From the NCBI GenBank assembly GCA_963726105.1, contig CAVSBJ010000011.1, positions 1-64,000 of the forward strand: a stretch of 64,000 bases of DNA, in the 5' to 3' direction. Of the stretch, positions 46,045 to 55,219 are shown piece after piece; positions within the stretch are counted from its first letter, which is position 1; every line of letters starts with the position of its first letter. Under the pieces are notes generated by a model, which did not search any database, had not been told where the DNA came from, and saw nothing but the letters and a program-made list of their open reading frames with translations. This DNA is from Roseiarcus sp963726105 (GTDB lineage: Bacteria; Pseudomonadota; Alphaproteobacteria; Rhizobiales; Beijerinckiaceae). The position numbers and the translations under genes are program-made.

Positions 46045-46811
46045 AAGCGGTCCTTGCGCGTGCGGAGCTCCCCGAACACCGCCGCAGGCTCGGCCCCCAC
46101 CATGCCGACCGCGGCCTGAATCGCCGGCTCCTCCACGCGCAGAAACGGATTGGCGGCAAGCTCGGCTGCGATGGTTGTCGGCAAGGTTGGATGACGCGCG
46201 GCGCGCAGCCTCGCGATCTCGTCGATTCGAGCCTTCAGCGCCGGATTGCCCGTCTCGATAGTGGCGGCGAACCGGCCATTGGCCTGCGTGTACTCGTGCC
46301 CGCAATAGATTTGGGTCTCGCCGGGAAGGGCCGCAAGCTTGGCCAGCGAGTTCCACATGACCGCGTGGGGCGTCTCGAACACGCGGCCGCAACCGAGCGA
46401 AAACAGCGTGTCGCCGCAGAAGGCGATTGCGTGTTTCTCGAAATGATAGGCGACATGACCGAGCGTGTGCCCGGGAGTCTCGATAACCTTCGCTTCGAGC
46501 GATCCCACGCGGGCCGTGTCCCCTTCCTTCACCTGGTGATCGAGGAACGGAACTCGCGCCGCGTCCTTGGCCGGACCCCACACTTTCGCGTTCGGGAATT
46601 TTGCCCTCACGTCCGGAACACCCTGAATATGATCGGCGTGATGATGGGTGATCAAGATGTCGGTCAAGTTCCAGCCCCGCTCCGCCACAGCTACGAGGGT
46701 GGGACCGGCTTCCGGGACATCGACACACGCGGTGGCCCCGGTCATCGGATCGTGCACGAGGACACCGTAATTGTCGGTGAGACAGAGATACTGATGGATG
46801 CTGATCGTCAT
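46041..46811 (-). CDS. gloB: Hydroxyacylglutathione hydrolase (glyoxalase II)
   Basis: This 256-residue metallo-beta-lactamase-fold enzyme hydrolyses S-lactoylglutathione to lactate in methylglyoxal detoxification. The metal motif THHHADH is in DILITHHHADHIQGVPDVRA; further ligands are in IETPGHTLGHVAYHFE and FCGDTLFSLGCGRVFET. The C-terminal glutathione-binding region follows (YCGHEYTQANGRFA). It is divergent from the methyltransferase gene with minimal spacing. Confidence 0.93.
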   Translation of the reverse strand: MTISIHQYLCLTDNYGVLVHDPMTGATACVDVPEAGPTLVAVAERGWNLTDILITHHHADHIQGVPDVRAKFPNAKVWGPAKDAARVPFLDHQVKEGDTARVGSLEAKVIETPGHTLGHVAYHFEKHAIAFCGDTLFSLGCGRVFETPHAVMWNSLAKLAALPGETQIYCGHEYTQANGRFAATIETGNPALKARIDEIARLRAARHPTLPTTIAAELAANPFLRVEEPAIQAAVGMVGAEPAAVFGELRTRKDRF

Positions 46812-46993
46812 TGGCGATTACGCTCGGCAATTTCCGTCTTCGGTGCTCGGGGTTTTGCGCGGTGATCGACCCCGCCGCGCGCCCTGACCGCGCGCTCCTT
46901 TATAACCGCCCGGCCGATCCCTGTCTCTCCTTTGCCCTGTCTCCCGCAAGGGACACGGACGCATTGCGAAAGCGACGGCGCTCGTTCAAAGTC

Positions 46994-47764
46994 ATGGACC
47001 CGGTGCGGCCGATCTCGATGCCTCTCGACGTCCTCAACTTGCAGAGCTTCTACGGCTCGCCCCTCGGGGGCGTCGCCCGCAGGCTGATTGGGCGCGTGAT
47101 CCGCGAGCGCTGGGATCGCAGCGGTGGCCTGTCCGTCGCTGCGGTCGGTTACGGCGCGCCGTATCTGGACCGGTTTCGCGACGGCGCTCGCCGATGCCTG
47201 GCCTTGATGCCGGCTGAACAGGGTGTGGCAATCTGGCCTGAAGCCGGGCGTTGCGCCGCGGCGCTCGTCGATGCGCAAATGTTGCCGCTGCCTGACGGCT
47301 CCATCGACCGGCTGTTGCTTGCCCATGCCTTGGAGGCGGCCGATCGCCCGGACGCGCTCCTCGAGGAACTCTGGCGCATTACCGCGCCGGAGGGACGAAT
47401 GATCGTGATCGTGCCCTCCCGCCGGGGCGTCTGGGCGCGCACGGACAGCACGCCCTACGGACAGGGCCTCCCCTATTCGAAATCCCAGCTTCGCGACTTG
47501 CTTCAGCGGGCGGAGTTCTCGCCGGTCTTCTGGGGCGAGGCGCTTCATGCGCCGCCGGTCGCCCGGCCGTTCATGATCCGGTCTGCGACGACCATCGAGC
47601 GGGTCGGGGGCGCGCTCGGATTGCCTTTCGCAGGCGTCTACATTGTCGAGGCAGTGAAGCAGGTGCCTCGCCGTGTCGGCGTTCGCGCGGTCGCGCGGGC
47701 GCGGTTGCCTCCCCTCCACCCGGCGCTCGCGCCGAGCGCCCAGCGACAATGCCATCCCGAATGA
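46994..47764 (+). CDS. Class I SAM-dependent methyltransferase-like protein
   Basis: This predicted 256-residue protein of the Methyltransf_11 type is commonly found divergent from gloB in Rhizobiales. Motifs are SVAAVGYGAPYLDRFRDGAR (SAM-binding strand-loop) and DGSIDRLLLAHALEAADRPD followed by LEELWRITAPEGRMIVIVP. The first motif lacks a strict GxGxG, so activity is uncertain. Start is placed at 46994 (MDPVRP); 47015 (MPLDVLNLQSFY) fits homologues nearly as well. Sixty-one upstream codons to 46811 overlap the gloB start and seem unlikely. Substrate unknown. Confidence 0.78.
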   Translation: MDPVRPISMPLDVLNLQSFYGSPLGGVARRLIGRVIRERWDRSGGLSVAAVGYGAPYLDRFRDGARRCLALMPAEQGVAIWPEAGRCAAALVDAQMLPLPDGSIDRLLLAHALEAADRPDALLEELWRITAPEGRMIVIVPSRRGVWARTDSTPYGQGLPYSKSQLRDLLQRAEFSPVFWGEALHAPPVARPFMIRSATTIERVGGALGLPFAGVYIVEAVKQVPRRVGVRAVARARLPPLHPALAPSAQRQCHPE

Positions 47765-47850
47765 GGCGGTCTTTTGGTTTTTAGGTTGGCGCCGCCGGTG
47801 CGCCATGCTTTTAGAGGCGACCCGTCGATCTCCAATCAAGGCGAAACTTC

Positions 47851-48477
47851 ATGCCCGCCGAGCGTCTCCTCGTCCTGTTGCGCCATGGTCAGAGCGAATG
47901 GAATCTCAAGAACCTGTTCACGGGATGGCGGGATGTGGACTTGAGCCCCGCGGGCGTCGAGGAAGCCAAAGAAGCCGGACGGCGAATGAAGGCGCATGGA
48001 ATCGCCTTTGATCTCGTCTTCACCTCGGCCCTCATCCGCGCCCAGCGCACACTTGAGTTGGCGCTTGCGGAAATGGGGCAGACCGGCCTGCCGGAAGAGC
48101 GGGATCAGGCTCTCAACGAACGCGACTACGGCGATCTGGCCGGGCTCAACAAGGACGACGCGCGCAAGAAGTGGGGCGAGGAGCAGGTCCACATATGGCG
48201 GCGCAGTTACGACATCAACCCGCCGGGCGGCGAAAGCCTGAAAGACACGGTCGCGCGCGCGCTACCCTATTATTGCCAGAACATTCTCCCGCCGGTGCTC
48301 AGCGGCAAGCGCGTACTGGTCGCGGCGCACGGCAACTCTCTGCGCGCGCTGGTCATGGTGCTCGATCGGTTGACGCCGGAGACGATTCCAACCATGGAGC
48401 TCGCGACCGGCGTGCCTCTGGTCTATCGTCTCAACGCTGACTCGACCGTCGCGAGCAAGGAAATCCTGACATCCTGA
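47851..48477 (+). CDS. gpmA: 2,3-bisphosphoglycerate-dependent phosphoglycerate mutase
   Basis: This 208-residue enzyme interconverts 3- and 2-phosphoglycerate in glycolysis/gluconeogenesis. The phosphohistidine motif is LLRHGQSEWNLKNLFTGW (His12), with conserved ALNERDYGDLAGLNKDDARK, RRSYDINPPGGESLKDTVAR and VAAHGNSLRALVM. It is of the shorter proteobacterial form. No neighbouring glycolytic genes are seen. Confidence 0.95.
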   Translation: MPAERLLVLLRHGQSEWNLKNLFTGWRDVDLSPAGVEEAKEAGRRMKAHGIAFDLVFTSALIRAQRTLELALAEMGQTGLPEERDQALNERDYGDLAGLNKDDARKKWGEEQVHIWRRSYDINPPGGESLKDTVARALPYYCQNILPPVLSGKRVLVAAHGNSLRALVMVLDRLTPETIPTMELATGVPLVYRLNADSTVASKEILTS

Positions 48478-48565
48478 CGGGTAATTTTCCGTTAGCCTTA
48501 ACGATTTGTGAAGACGCTGGGCTCCATGTTGACCTCACGTGATTTGCGGTTCGCAGGGGTCGGCG

Positions 48566-49066
48566 ATGGTTGCGAAAGCTTCAGTCTTTGGGTTGACGGC
48601 GCTGGCCGCATGCCTCGTTGCGACGGGCGCCAAAGCCAACCAATACGAGTTTCTCGCGGCGCCGCAAATTAATCTGTCGCTGGTCTACCGACTCGACAAG
48701 CTGTCGGGCGACGTCATCGCGTGCCAGTTCGCTCACAATCCGGGGCGAACCGATGTGGGTCCGGGCGCCTTCGGGGTCACCTCCTGCTATCGGAGCGGCG
48801 ACGGCGCGACTAAGCAGGAGCCCAGCGACTATGGGCTCATCGCGACACGCCACGAGCAGGAAGGCGGCGTGTTCCGCGTCGATTATCGCACCGGCGCGCT
48901 CAGCATCTGCTATCTGTATTTCCAGCGAGAGAAGCAGGGCGATCACGAGGCGGTTGCGGACCAGTATGTTGTATGCACGCCGCCATGGAAGCAGGCGACC
49001 TCAACGCCCGCACATTCGGGCGGCGCGGTCAGCGAATTGCCCGCCGCCGCTCCAACGCGAGACTGA
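48566..49066 (+). CDS. Secreted protein of unknown function
   Basis: This 166-residue protein has a signal peptide (VFGLTALAACLVATGAKAN) and mature start QYEFLAAPQINLSLVYRLDK. The body has four cysteines (in VIACQF, TSCYRSG, SICYLYF and VVCTPP) that may form two disulfides. No family is recognised. Start at 48566 places the signal peptide normally; an upstream in-frame ATG at 48539 is less likely. It lies between gpmA and mnmE on the same strand. Confidence 0.72.
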   Translation: MVAKASVFGLTALAACLVATGAKANQYEFLAAPQINLSLVYRLDKLSGDVIACQFAHNPGRTDVGPGAFGVTSCYRSGDGATKQEPSDYGLIATRHEQEGGVFRVDYRTGALSICYLYFQREKQGDHEAVADQYVVCTPPWKQATSTPAHSGGAVSELPAAAPTRD

Positions 49067-49101
49067 CGCGCCGCCACTGTCTCTGGTGGGAGCAAAGCAA
49101 G

Positions 49102-49207
49102 GCGTCATGGCCGGGCTTGATCCGACCATCCACGCATTCTGCGCGTCGAAATGGCGCCTCGCGGCCATTGGATCTTCGCGACGCGCTGGCGCTTTCCTCG
49201 CGATGAA
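49102..49207. repeat. REP-like repeat, family 2, next to mnmE
   Basis: It starts with GTCATGGCCGGGCTTGATCC, continuing gaccatccacgc, and ends with GCTTTCCTCGCGATGAA. The first word recurs with changes near 50609 (GCCATGGCCGAGCTTGTCCC). The repeat provides the only ATG (49151) upstream of mnmE, a reason to distrust that start. Confidence 0.6.
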
Positions 49208-49243
49208 CATTCCATCCCGTCGCCTGATCGCCTGACGCCGGCC

Positions 49244-50572
49244 GTGTTTGCGAACGATCACGACACGATCTTCGCGCTCGCCTCGGCGACCGGCCGAGCT
49301 GCGATCGCGGTCCTGCGCCTGTCCGGTCCGAGCTGTTCCGAGGCGCTTCAAGAGCTTGCGCCTGGGGCCAAATTTCCCGACCGCCGCGCGGTCTTGCGAA
49401 CGCTCAGACACCCTCAATCTCGAGGACCGCTCGACCGGGCGTTGATCACCCGTTTTCAGGCGCCTCGCAGCTTTACCGGCGAAGAGATGGCGGAGATCAG
49501 CGTGACCGGGGGGCGGGCGGTCACGTCCGCTCTCGTCCGCGCGCTGGCGCTCATTCCTGGCCTTCGGGCCGCCGAGCCGGGAGAATTCGCCTGGCGCGCC
49601 TTCATGCATGGAAAGATCGATCTTTCCGAGGTGGAAGGGCTCGCCGATCTCGTTGAAGCCGAGACCGAGGCCCAGCGCCAGCAGGCGCAACGCATCGCCG
49701 GCGGAGCGCTCCGTCGCGAATGCGAGGGGATCCGGACGAGTCTCCTTGAGGCCATGGCGGCGGTCGAAACGCAGATCGATTTCAGCGACGTCGAGGACGC
49801 GTCGGATTTCACGCTGGAATCGGTCAGGCATGCGGCTGAGGCCGCAATCGATCGTATTGACCGGGCGCTCGCGACTGCAAACTCGGCCCAACGGCTGCGA
49901 GAGGGGTTCACGGTCGTGATTGCCGGTCCTCCCAATGTCGGGAAGTCGACGCTGATGAACGCGCTGGCTGGCCGCGATGTCGCGATCACATCGCCAATCC
50001 CAGGAACGACCCGCGATTTGATCGAAGTGTTCCTGGACCTTCGTGGCTATCCCGTGATTCTTGTCGACACGGCAGGCATTCGCGACGCCGATGACCCGAT
50101 CGAACAGGAAGGCGTCGCGCGAGCGCGCCGCCGCGCCGAGAGCGCAGACTTGACCTTGTGGCTCGATGATGGCGGAGGCGCACTGGCGCCGAACATGGAA
50201 TCTCCCGCGTTGCAGGTGCGGACCAAGATCGACATCACCGGGACTGATCCGCCGACGGCCGGAGGAGGAGAGCTTGCCATCTCGGCAGAAACGGGGGTGG
50301 GGGTGGACCGGCTGCTTGACGCCATTGCCGAACTGGCCGAAGAGCGCATGTCTTCGCGTGAGCCGGCGTTGTTGACGCTTGCAAGGCATCGTTGCCGCTT
50401 TGAGGACGCGCGCCGAGCATTGGCTTCGACGCTGGCGCAAAGCGCGGCAGAGCCGGAGTTGATCGCCGAAGACCTGCGACGCGCAGCCTCCGCGATGGAC
50501 CAGATTGTCGGGCGGATCGGAGTCGAAGATGTGCTCGGCGAGATTTTCTCCCGGCTTTGCGTTGGGAAGTAG
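49244..50572 (+). CDS. mnmE: tRNA modification GTPase MnmE
   Basis: With MnmG this 442-residue GTPase adds 5-carboxymethylaminomethyl to wobble uridine 34 of some tRNAs. The N-terminal folate-binding domain starts DTIFALASATGRAAIAVLRL; the G domain has P-loop GPPNVGKSTLMNALAG, switch TTRDLIEVFLDL, DTAGIRDADDPIEQEGV and TKIDI in place of NKxD. The C-terminus ends CVGK, a conservative variant of the usual CIGK with its Cys retained. The GTG at 49244 is preferred because the earlier ATG lies inside a REP-like repeat. Confidence 0.93.
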   Translation: MFANDHDTIFALASATGRAAIAVLRLSGPSCSEALQELAPGAKFPDRRAVLRTLRHPQSRGPLDRALITRFQAPRSFTGEEMAEISVTGGRAVTSALVRALALIPGLRAAEPGEFAWRAFMHGKIDLSEVEGLADLVEAETEAQRQQAQRIAGGALRRECEGIRTSLLEAMAAVETQIDFSDVEDASDFTLESVRHAAEAAIDRIDRALATANSAQRLREGFTVVIAGPPNVGKSTLMNALAGRDVAITSPIPGTTRDLIEVFLDLRGYPVILVDTAGIRDADDPIEQEGVARARRRAESADLTLWLDDGGGALAPNMESPALQVRTKIDITGTDPPTAGGGELAISAETGVGVDRLLDAIAELAEERMSSREPALLTLARHRCRFEDARRALASTLAQSAAEPELIAEDLRRAASAMDQIVGRIGVEDVLGEIFSRLCVGK

Positions 50573-50811
50573 GATCGAGTCCTTGACTTTCGAGCGCCGC
50601 CCCAGGCTCCATCGCCATGGCCGAGCTTGTCCCGGCGGTCCACGCCCCGTCGTTTTAATGACAGGTCCAACGTCTTTCCCCGCAGCAAGGTGCGAAAACC
50701 ATGCTTTGGATCCTGGCGCTCGCGAAAGTCGCGTAGAGGGGAAGGACAAGTCGGCCTTGACGCCCCACCGCGGAGTCTTTCTCCGGCTCGGCTCAGAAAG
50801 AGGCCTTCGCA
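50573..50811. other. mnmE-mnmG intergenic region with REP-like word
   Basis: Contains GCCATGGCCGAGCTTGTCCC with cggcggtccacgcc (50616-50650), a family 2 REP-like half repeat. No gene is supported. The parS site starts at 50812. Confidence 0.5.
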
Positions 50812-50827
50812 TGTTTCACGTGAAACA
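50812..50827. promoter_or_regulatory. parS: Centromere site parS 1
   Basis: TGTTTCACGTGAAACA is a perfect 16-bp palindrome identical to the parS consensus bound by ParB. It lies 15 bp before the mnmG start and 3.4 kb from parB. ParB nucleates here and spreads, then ParA segregates the origin region. Identity with the consensus makes this a firm call. Confidence 0.95.
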
Positions 50828-50841
50828 GGGGGACCCCACCG

Positions 50842-52722
50842 ATGAAGTTTGACGTCGTTGTCATTGGCGGCGGCCATGCGGGTTGCGAAGCTGCGACCGC
50901 GGCGGCGCGTTGTGGCGCCGCGACTGCCCTCGTTTCCCATCGCTTCGCAACAATCGGCGAGATGTCCTGCAATCCGGCGATCGGCGGTTTGGGGAAGGGC
51001 CATCTCGTGCGCGAGATTGACGCGCTTGACGGCGTGATGGCGCGCGCCGCCGATACCGCCGGCATTCAATTTCGCGTTCTCAATCGCCGCAAAGGCCCAG
51101 CCGTTCAGGGACCGCGCGCCCAGGCCGATCGCAAGCTCTACCGGCGCGCCATGCAGGCGCTCGTGGGGACAACACCCAACCTGACCGTGGTCGAAGGGGA
51201 GGCCGCCCGGATCGCCTCCGACGCCGGCGCCGTCACGGGCGTCGCGCTCGCTGACGGCCGCACGATCGCCTGCGGCGCGGTCGTGCTCACCACCGGCACT
51301 TTTCTGCGCGGAGTGATCCATCTCGGCGACCAGCGCACACCCGCCGGACGCTTCGGCGATCCGCCGTCGGTCTCGCTCGCCCAAAGCCTGGACAGCGCCG
51401 GATTTGCGCTCGCGCGGCTCAAGACGGGCACCCCGCCGCGCCTCGACGGAACGACGATCGACTGGAACGAGTTGGAGATCCAGCACGGCGATCCGGAGCC
51501 CGAATTCTTCTCCTCGGTGACCACAGCGGTCACGGCGCCGCAGCTGCCGTGCCACATCACCCGCACCACCGCCGAGACCCACCGCATCATCCAGGCCGAC
51601 GCGCATCGGTCAGCCGTTTATTCAGGCGCGATCTCCGGCCGAGGCCCGCGCTATTGTCCGTCGATCGAAGACAAGGTGATCCGTTTCGCCGATCGCGACA
51701 GTCACCAGATTTTCCTCGAGCCGGAAGGCGTCGACGACCCGACCGTCTATCCGAACGGCATTTCGACCTCGTTGCCCGAGGAAACACAGCGCGCGCTCGT
51801 CGCGACAATTCCCGGCCTGAGGCACGCACGCATCCTCCGCCCCGGCTATGCGATCGAATATGACTATATCGATCCGCGCGGTCTCGATCCGACGCTGGAA
51901 GCGCGCCGCCTCGGGGGTCTGTTCCTCGCCGGCCAGATTAACGGCACGACTGGCTATGAAGAGGCGGGGGCGCAGGGGGTCGTGGCAGGAATAAACGCCG
52001 CGCGCAAAGCCGGCGGCCAGGGGCTCGCGACCTTCGACCGTGCCGAATCGTATCTCGGCGTGATGATCGACGATCTTACCACCCACGGCGTCACTGAGCC
52101 GTATCGCATGTTTACCTCGCGGGCCGAATTTCGGCTGTCGCTGAGGGCCGACAATGCCGACGAGCGTCTGACGGCCAGGGGCATCGCGTTGGGTTGCGTC
52201 GGCCCCGAGCGGGCGCGGGTCTACACGCAAGTCCGTGACCAGTTGGATGAGGCGCGGGCGATGCTCAAGTCCGCGACCGCGACGCCAAGAGAACTCGAGG
52301 CGCACGGCCTTCTCGTCAATCGGGACGGGGCTCGGCGCTCGGCGTTCGAGCTTGCGGCGCAAAACCAGTTCCCGCTCGCTAACCTTGCCGGCGTCTGGCC
52401 TCAACTTACCACTATTCCTGCAAATCTTGTTTCCAGGCTCCAGGCCGACGCGAAATACGCGGTTTATCTCGACCGCCAGGCCGAGGACGTGGCCCGTTAT
52501 CGCCGCGACGATGCGGCGTGCCTGCCGGCGGATCTCGACTATGCGCGCCTCTCGGGGCTTTCCAACGAGATGAAGCAGAAATTCATCGCCGTTCGCCCCG
52601 CCAGTCTCGGTCAGGCCCGCCGCATCGAAGGCGTCACGCCGGCGGCTTTGGCGCTTGTCGCGGCGCATGCGCGAAAGACGGAGCGGGCCGCGGGTCGCGA
52701 TCGGCTTTCGGCTGGGACGTGA
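50842..52722 (+). CDS. mnmG: tRNA uridine-5-carboxymethylaminomethyl modification enzyme MnmG (GidA)
   Basis: This 626-residue FAD protein partners with MnmE in tRNA wobble uridine modification. FAD motif is VVIGGGHAGCEAATAAARCG; family signatures are EMSCNPAIGGLGKGHLVREI, GRGPRYCPSIEDKVIRFADR and GTTGYEEAGAQGVVAGINAA. The C-terminal helical domain (YARLSGLSNEMKQKFIAVRP) docks MnmE. Length is normal. It is followed by rsmG with a GTGA overlap. Confidence 0.97.
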   Translation: MKFDVVVIGGGHAGCEAATAAARCGAATALVSHRFATIGEMSCNPAIGGLGKGHLVREIDALDGVMARAADTAGIQFRVLNRRKGPAVQGPRAQADRKLYRRAMQALVGTTPNLTVVEGEAARIASDAGAVTGVALADGRTIACGAVVLTTGTFLRGVIHLGDQRTPAGRFGDPPSVSLAQSLDSAGFALARLKTGTPPRLDGTTIDWNELEIQHGDPEPEFFSSVTTAVTAPQLPCHITRTTAETHRIIQADAHRSAVYSGAISGRGPRYCPSIEDKVIRFADRDSHQIFLEPEGVDDPTVYPNGISTSLPEETQRALVATIPGLRHARILRPGYAIEYDYIDPRGLDPTLEARRLGGLFLAGQINGTTGYEEAGAQGVVAGINAARKAGGQGLATFDRAESYLGVMIDDLTTHGVTEPYRMFTSRAEFRLSLRADNADERLTARGIALGCVGPERARVYTQVRDQLDEARAMLKSATATPRELEAHGLLVNRDGARRSAFELAAQNQFPLANLAGVWPQLTTIPANLVSRLQADAKYAVYLDRQAEDVARYRRDDAACLPADLDYARLSGLSNEMKQKFIAVRPASLGQARRIEGVTPAALALVAAHARKTERAAGRDRLSAGT

Positions 52723-53378
52723 ACCGCCGACCGACTGCCAACTCCTCGGCGGCGGACCAACTCGCGGACGATCGCCAGGCGGCCTTGCGTCTCGTCCCTG
52801 TTTCACGTGAAACAGAAGATCGCCTCGCCCTCTTCGTCGAGCTCCTGGATCGATGGCGGCGTAAGACCAACCTCATCTCCAATTCGACCTTCCCGTCAGT
52901 CTGGACCCGCCACATCGCGGATTCGGCCCAACTCAGCGCCCTCGCGCCCGACGCCAAACGTTGGGTCGACATGGGCTCCGGCGCCGGCTTCCCCGGCCTC
53001 GTGATCGCCATCCAGCTCGCGGACGTTCCCGGCGCCGTGGTCCATTGCATCGAAAGCGACGGCCGCAAATGCGCTTTCCTTCGCGAAGCGGCGCGCACCA
53101 CCGGCGCAGCGGCTCAGATTCACCCCGTACGCGTCGAAGCCATCGCCGAGAGCCTCGGAGCTGTGGACGCCGTGACCGCGCGGGCCTTCGCCCCCTTGCC
53201 GCTGACCCTCAAATTGGCGAGACCTTGGATGGCGCGCGGGGCCGTCGCCGTGTTTCCGCGCGGCGAATCAGCTAAGGACCAAATCGCGGCGCTGCCTGAG
53301 GCTTGGGCTTATGCAATCGAAACGCTTCCCAGCGCCGTCAACCCTGAGGCCGCGATCCTGCGTATTCGCCAAGGCTGA
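52719..53378 (+). CDS. rsmG: 16S rRNA m7G527 methyltransferase RsmG (GidB)
   Basis: This 219-residue SAM-dependent enzyme methylates G527 of 16S rRNA. SAM motif is WVDMGSGAGFPGLVIAI; VSRETEDRLALFVELLDRW and NLISNSTFPSVWTRHIADSA are typical. The GTG at 52719 overlaps the mnmG stop and gives a normal length. A perfect parS lies within codons for PVSRET near the start, so the protein's conserved N-terminus and the centromere share the same bases. Confidence 0.94.
   Translation: MNRRPTANSSAADQLADDRQAALRLVPVSRETEDRLALFVELLDRWRRKTNLISNSTFPSVWTRHIADSAQLSALAPDAKRWVDMGSGAGFPGLVIAIQLADVPGAVVHCIESDGRKCAFLREAARTTGAAAQIHPVRVEAIAESLGAVDAVTARAFAPLPLTLKLARPWMARGAVAVFPRGESAKDQIAALPEAWAYAIETLPSAVNPEAAILRIRQG
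52799..52814. promoter_or_regulatory. parS: Centromere site parS 2, inside rsmG
   Basis: A second perfect TGTTTCACGTGAAACA, 1987 bp from parS 1, located inside the beginning of rsmG. Two sites so close to parAB fit an origin-proximal partition locus as in Caulobacter. Confidence 0.95.
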
Positions 53379-53390
53379 GACTTGAATCCG

Positions 53391-54236
53391 ATGACCGAGA
53401 CGGAGCCCCTCGTTCGCGAGCCCGACGGTGCGACGCGCCCGCGCGTTTTCGCCCTGGCGAACCAGAAGGGCGGGGTCGGCAAGACGACCACCGCGATCAA
53501 TCTTGGAACGGCTCTCGCGGCCATTGGCGAGCGCGTGCTGATCCTCGATCTCGATCCCCAGGGCAACGCATCGACCGGGCTCGGCATCAACCGCAACGCT
53601 CGAACAACATCGAGCTACGAGATGCTGGTCGGCGAAAAATCCTTGCGCGACGTCGTCATTCCGACCTCGGTGCCACGGCTTTTCATCGCCCCATCGACCA
53701 TGGATCTCCTCGGTGTCGAGCTCGAGATCGCCGGCCATTCTGATCGGTCCTACAAATTACGCGATGCGCTGCGCGTCTACGGCGCCTCGAGCGCGGACGA
53801 CCCGGAACGGGTCACCTATGTGCTCGTCGATTGTCCGCCGTCGCTGAACCTTCTCACCATCAACGCACTGGCCGCCGCCGACGCGGTCGTCGTCCCACTG
53901 CAGTGCGAATTCTTTGCCCTTGAGGGTCTGTCGCAACTCCTGACCACGGTCGAGCAGGTTCGCAGCACGCTGAATCCGTCTCTGACCATTCACGGCGTGG
54001 TGCTGACCATGTACGACCCCCGCAACAGCCTCGCTGGCCAGGTGGTCGCGGACGTGCGCGCTTACATGGGCGACAAGGTCTACGAGACGGTCATTCCGCG
54101 CAATGTCCGCCTGTCCGAGGCGCCGTCACACGGCAAACCCGCGCTGCTTTACGACCTCAAATGCGCCGGCAGCCAGGCGTATCTGAAGCTCGCGTCCGAG
54201 GTCATCCGGCGCGAGGGTCGCTGGCGCGCCGCGTAG
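53391..54236 (+). CDS. parA: Chromosome partitioning ATPase ParA
   Basis: This 281-residue Walker-type ATPase moves ParB-parS complexes. Deviant Walker A is ANQKGGVGKTTTAINLGTAL, followed by LDLDPQGNASTGLGI and LVDCPPSLNLLTINALAAAD. The C-terminus reads GVVLTMYDPRNSLAGQVVAD. The ATG at 53391 is preferred over the TTG at 53382. It follows rsmG closely and is followed by parB at a 28-bp gap. Confidence 0.96.
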   Translation: MTETEPLVREPDGATRPRVFALANQKGGVGKTTTAINLGTALAAIGERVLILDLDPQGNASTGLGINRNARTTSSYEMLVGEKSLRDVVIPTSVPRLFIAPSTMDLLGVELEIAGHSDRSYKLRDALRVYGASSADDPERVTYVLVDCPPSLNLLTINALAAADAVVVPLQCEFFALEGLSQLLTTVEQVRSTLNPSLTIHGVVLTMYDPRNSLAGQVVADVRAYMGDKVYETVIPRNVRLSEAPSHGKPALLYDLKCAGSQAYLKLASEVIRREGRWRAA

Positions 54237-54264
54237 TCAATCGAACTCCGAGGGGAAACAGTCC

Positions 54265-55149
54265 ATGGCCGAAGACGCCGCCCGCATCGAAAACCGGCCT
54301 CGCCTGGGGCGCGGACTTGCAGCCCTGTTGGGCGGGGCGAACCCCCAGCATGCCGAAGTCTCGCGCGGAACGCGCCAAACGCCGATCGAATTCCTGCGCC
54401 CCAATCCGCGCAACCCGCGGAAGCGGTTCGACAACGACGACCTCGACGAACTCGCCGCCTCGATCAAGGAGCGCGGGATCATCCAGCCTGTCGTCGTCCG
54501 CGCCATCACTGGCGTCGCCGACGCTTACGAGATCATCGCTGGCGAGCGCCGCTGGCGGGCCGCCCAGCGGGCCGGGCTGCATGAGATCCCGGTCATCATC
54601 GTTGAGGCGGGGGACCGCGAAGCACTCGAAATCGCCATCGTCGAGAATGTGCAGCGCTCTGACCTGAACGCCCTCGAAGAGGCCGCCGGCTACGCCCATC
54701 TCGGCGCCGATTACGGCTATTCGCACAGCGACATCGCGCGCGTGGTCAGCAAAAGCCGGAGCCATGTGGCAAACACGCTTCGCCTGACCAATTTGCCCGA
54801 GCACACGCGGGGCCTCCTGGCCGGCGGAAAAATCTCGGCCGGGCACGCGCGCGCCCTGCTGGCCGTCGCCGACCCGGACGCGCTCGCCAACCGCATCGTC
54901 GCCGAGGGCCTGACGGTCCGGGACATCGAACGCTTGGGCGAGAATTCCGGCACGACGACCCGGCCGCGGAAGGGCGCTCCGCCTGTCGACGCCGACACAG
55001 CTGCCCTTCAGGAGAAGCTTGCACTGGCGCTCGGCACGAAGGTGACAATCCGGCACGGCGGAGAGTGCGGCGAGATCCGCATCGCCTTCCGGGATTTCGA
55101 CCAGCTCGACGACTTCTGCCACCGCCTTAGTCAGCCCGCGGAACGCTAG
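54265..55149 (+). CDS. parB: Chromosome partitioning protein ParB
   Basis: This 294-residue parS-binding CTPase has the N-terminal box FLRPNPRNPRKRFDNDDLDE, the CTP-binding GERRWRAAQRAG motif, ENVQRSDLNALEEAAGY, and the DNA-binding helix-turn-helix SHSDIARVVSKSRSHVANTL. The C-terminal dimerisation domain is TVTIRHGGE-like (LGTKVTIRHGGECGEIRIAF). The first residues RLGRGLAALLG contact ParA. Both cognate parS sites lie upstream in the same gene cluster. Confidence 0.96.
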   Translation: MAEDAARIENRPRLGRGLAALLGGANPQHAEVSRGTRQTPIEFLRPNPRNPRKRFDNDDLDELAASIKERGIIQPVVVRAITGVADAYEIIAGERRWRAAQRAGLHEIPVIIVEAGDREALEIAIVENVQRSDLNALEEAAGYAHLGADYGYSHSDIARVVSKSRSHVANTLRLTNLPEHTRGLLAGGKISAGHARALLAVADPDALANRIVAEGLTVRDIERLGENSGTTTRPRKGAPPVDADTAALQEKLALALGTKVTIRHGGECGEIRIAFRDFDQLDDFCHRLSQPAER

Positions 55150-55219
55150 GCGCGCCGCTGGGCTTTGCGGGACAGCGCCGCGGAATCCTGGGCGACCGAC
55201 AATTGGCCGAGTCTATTGC

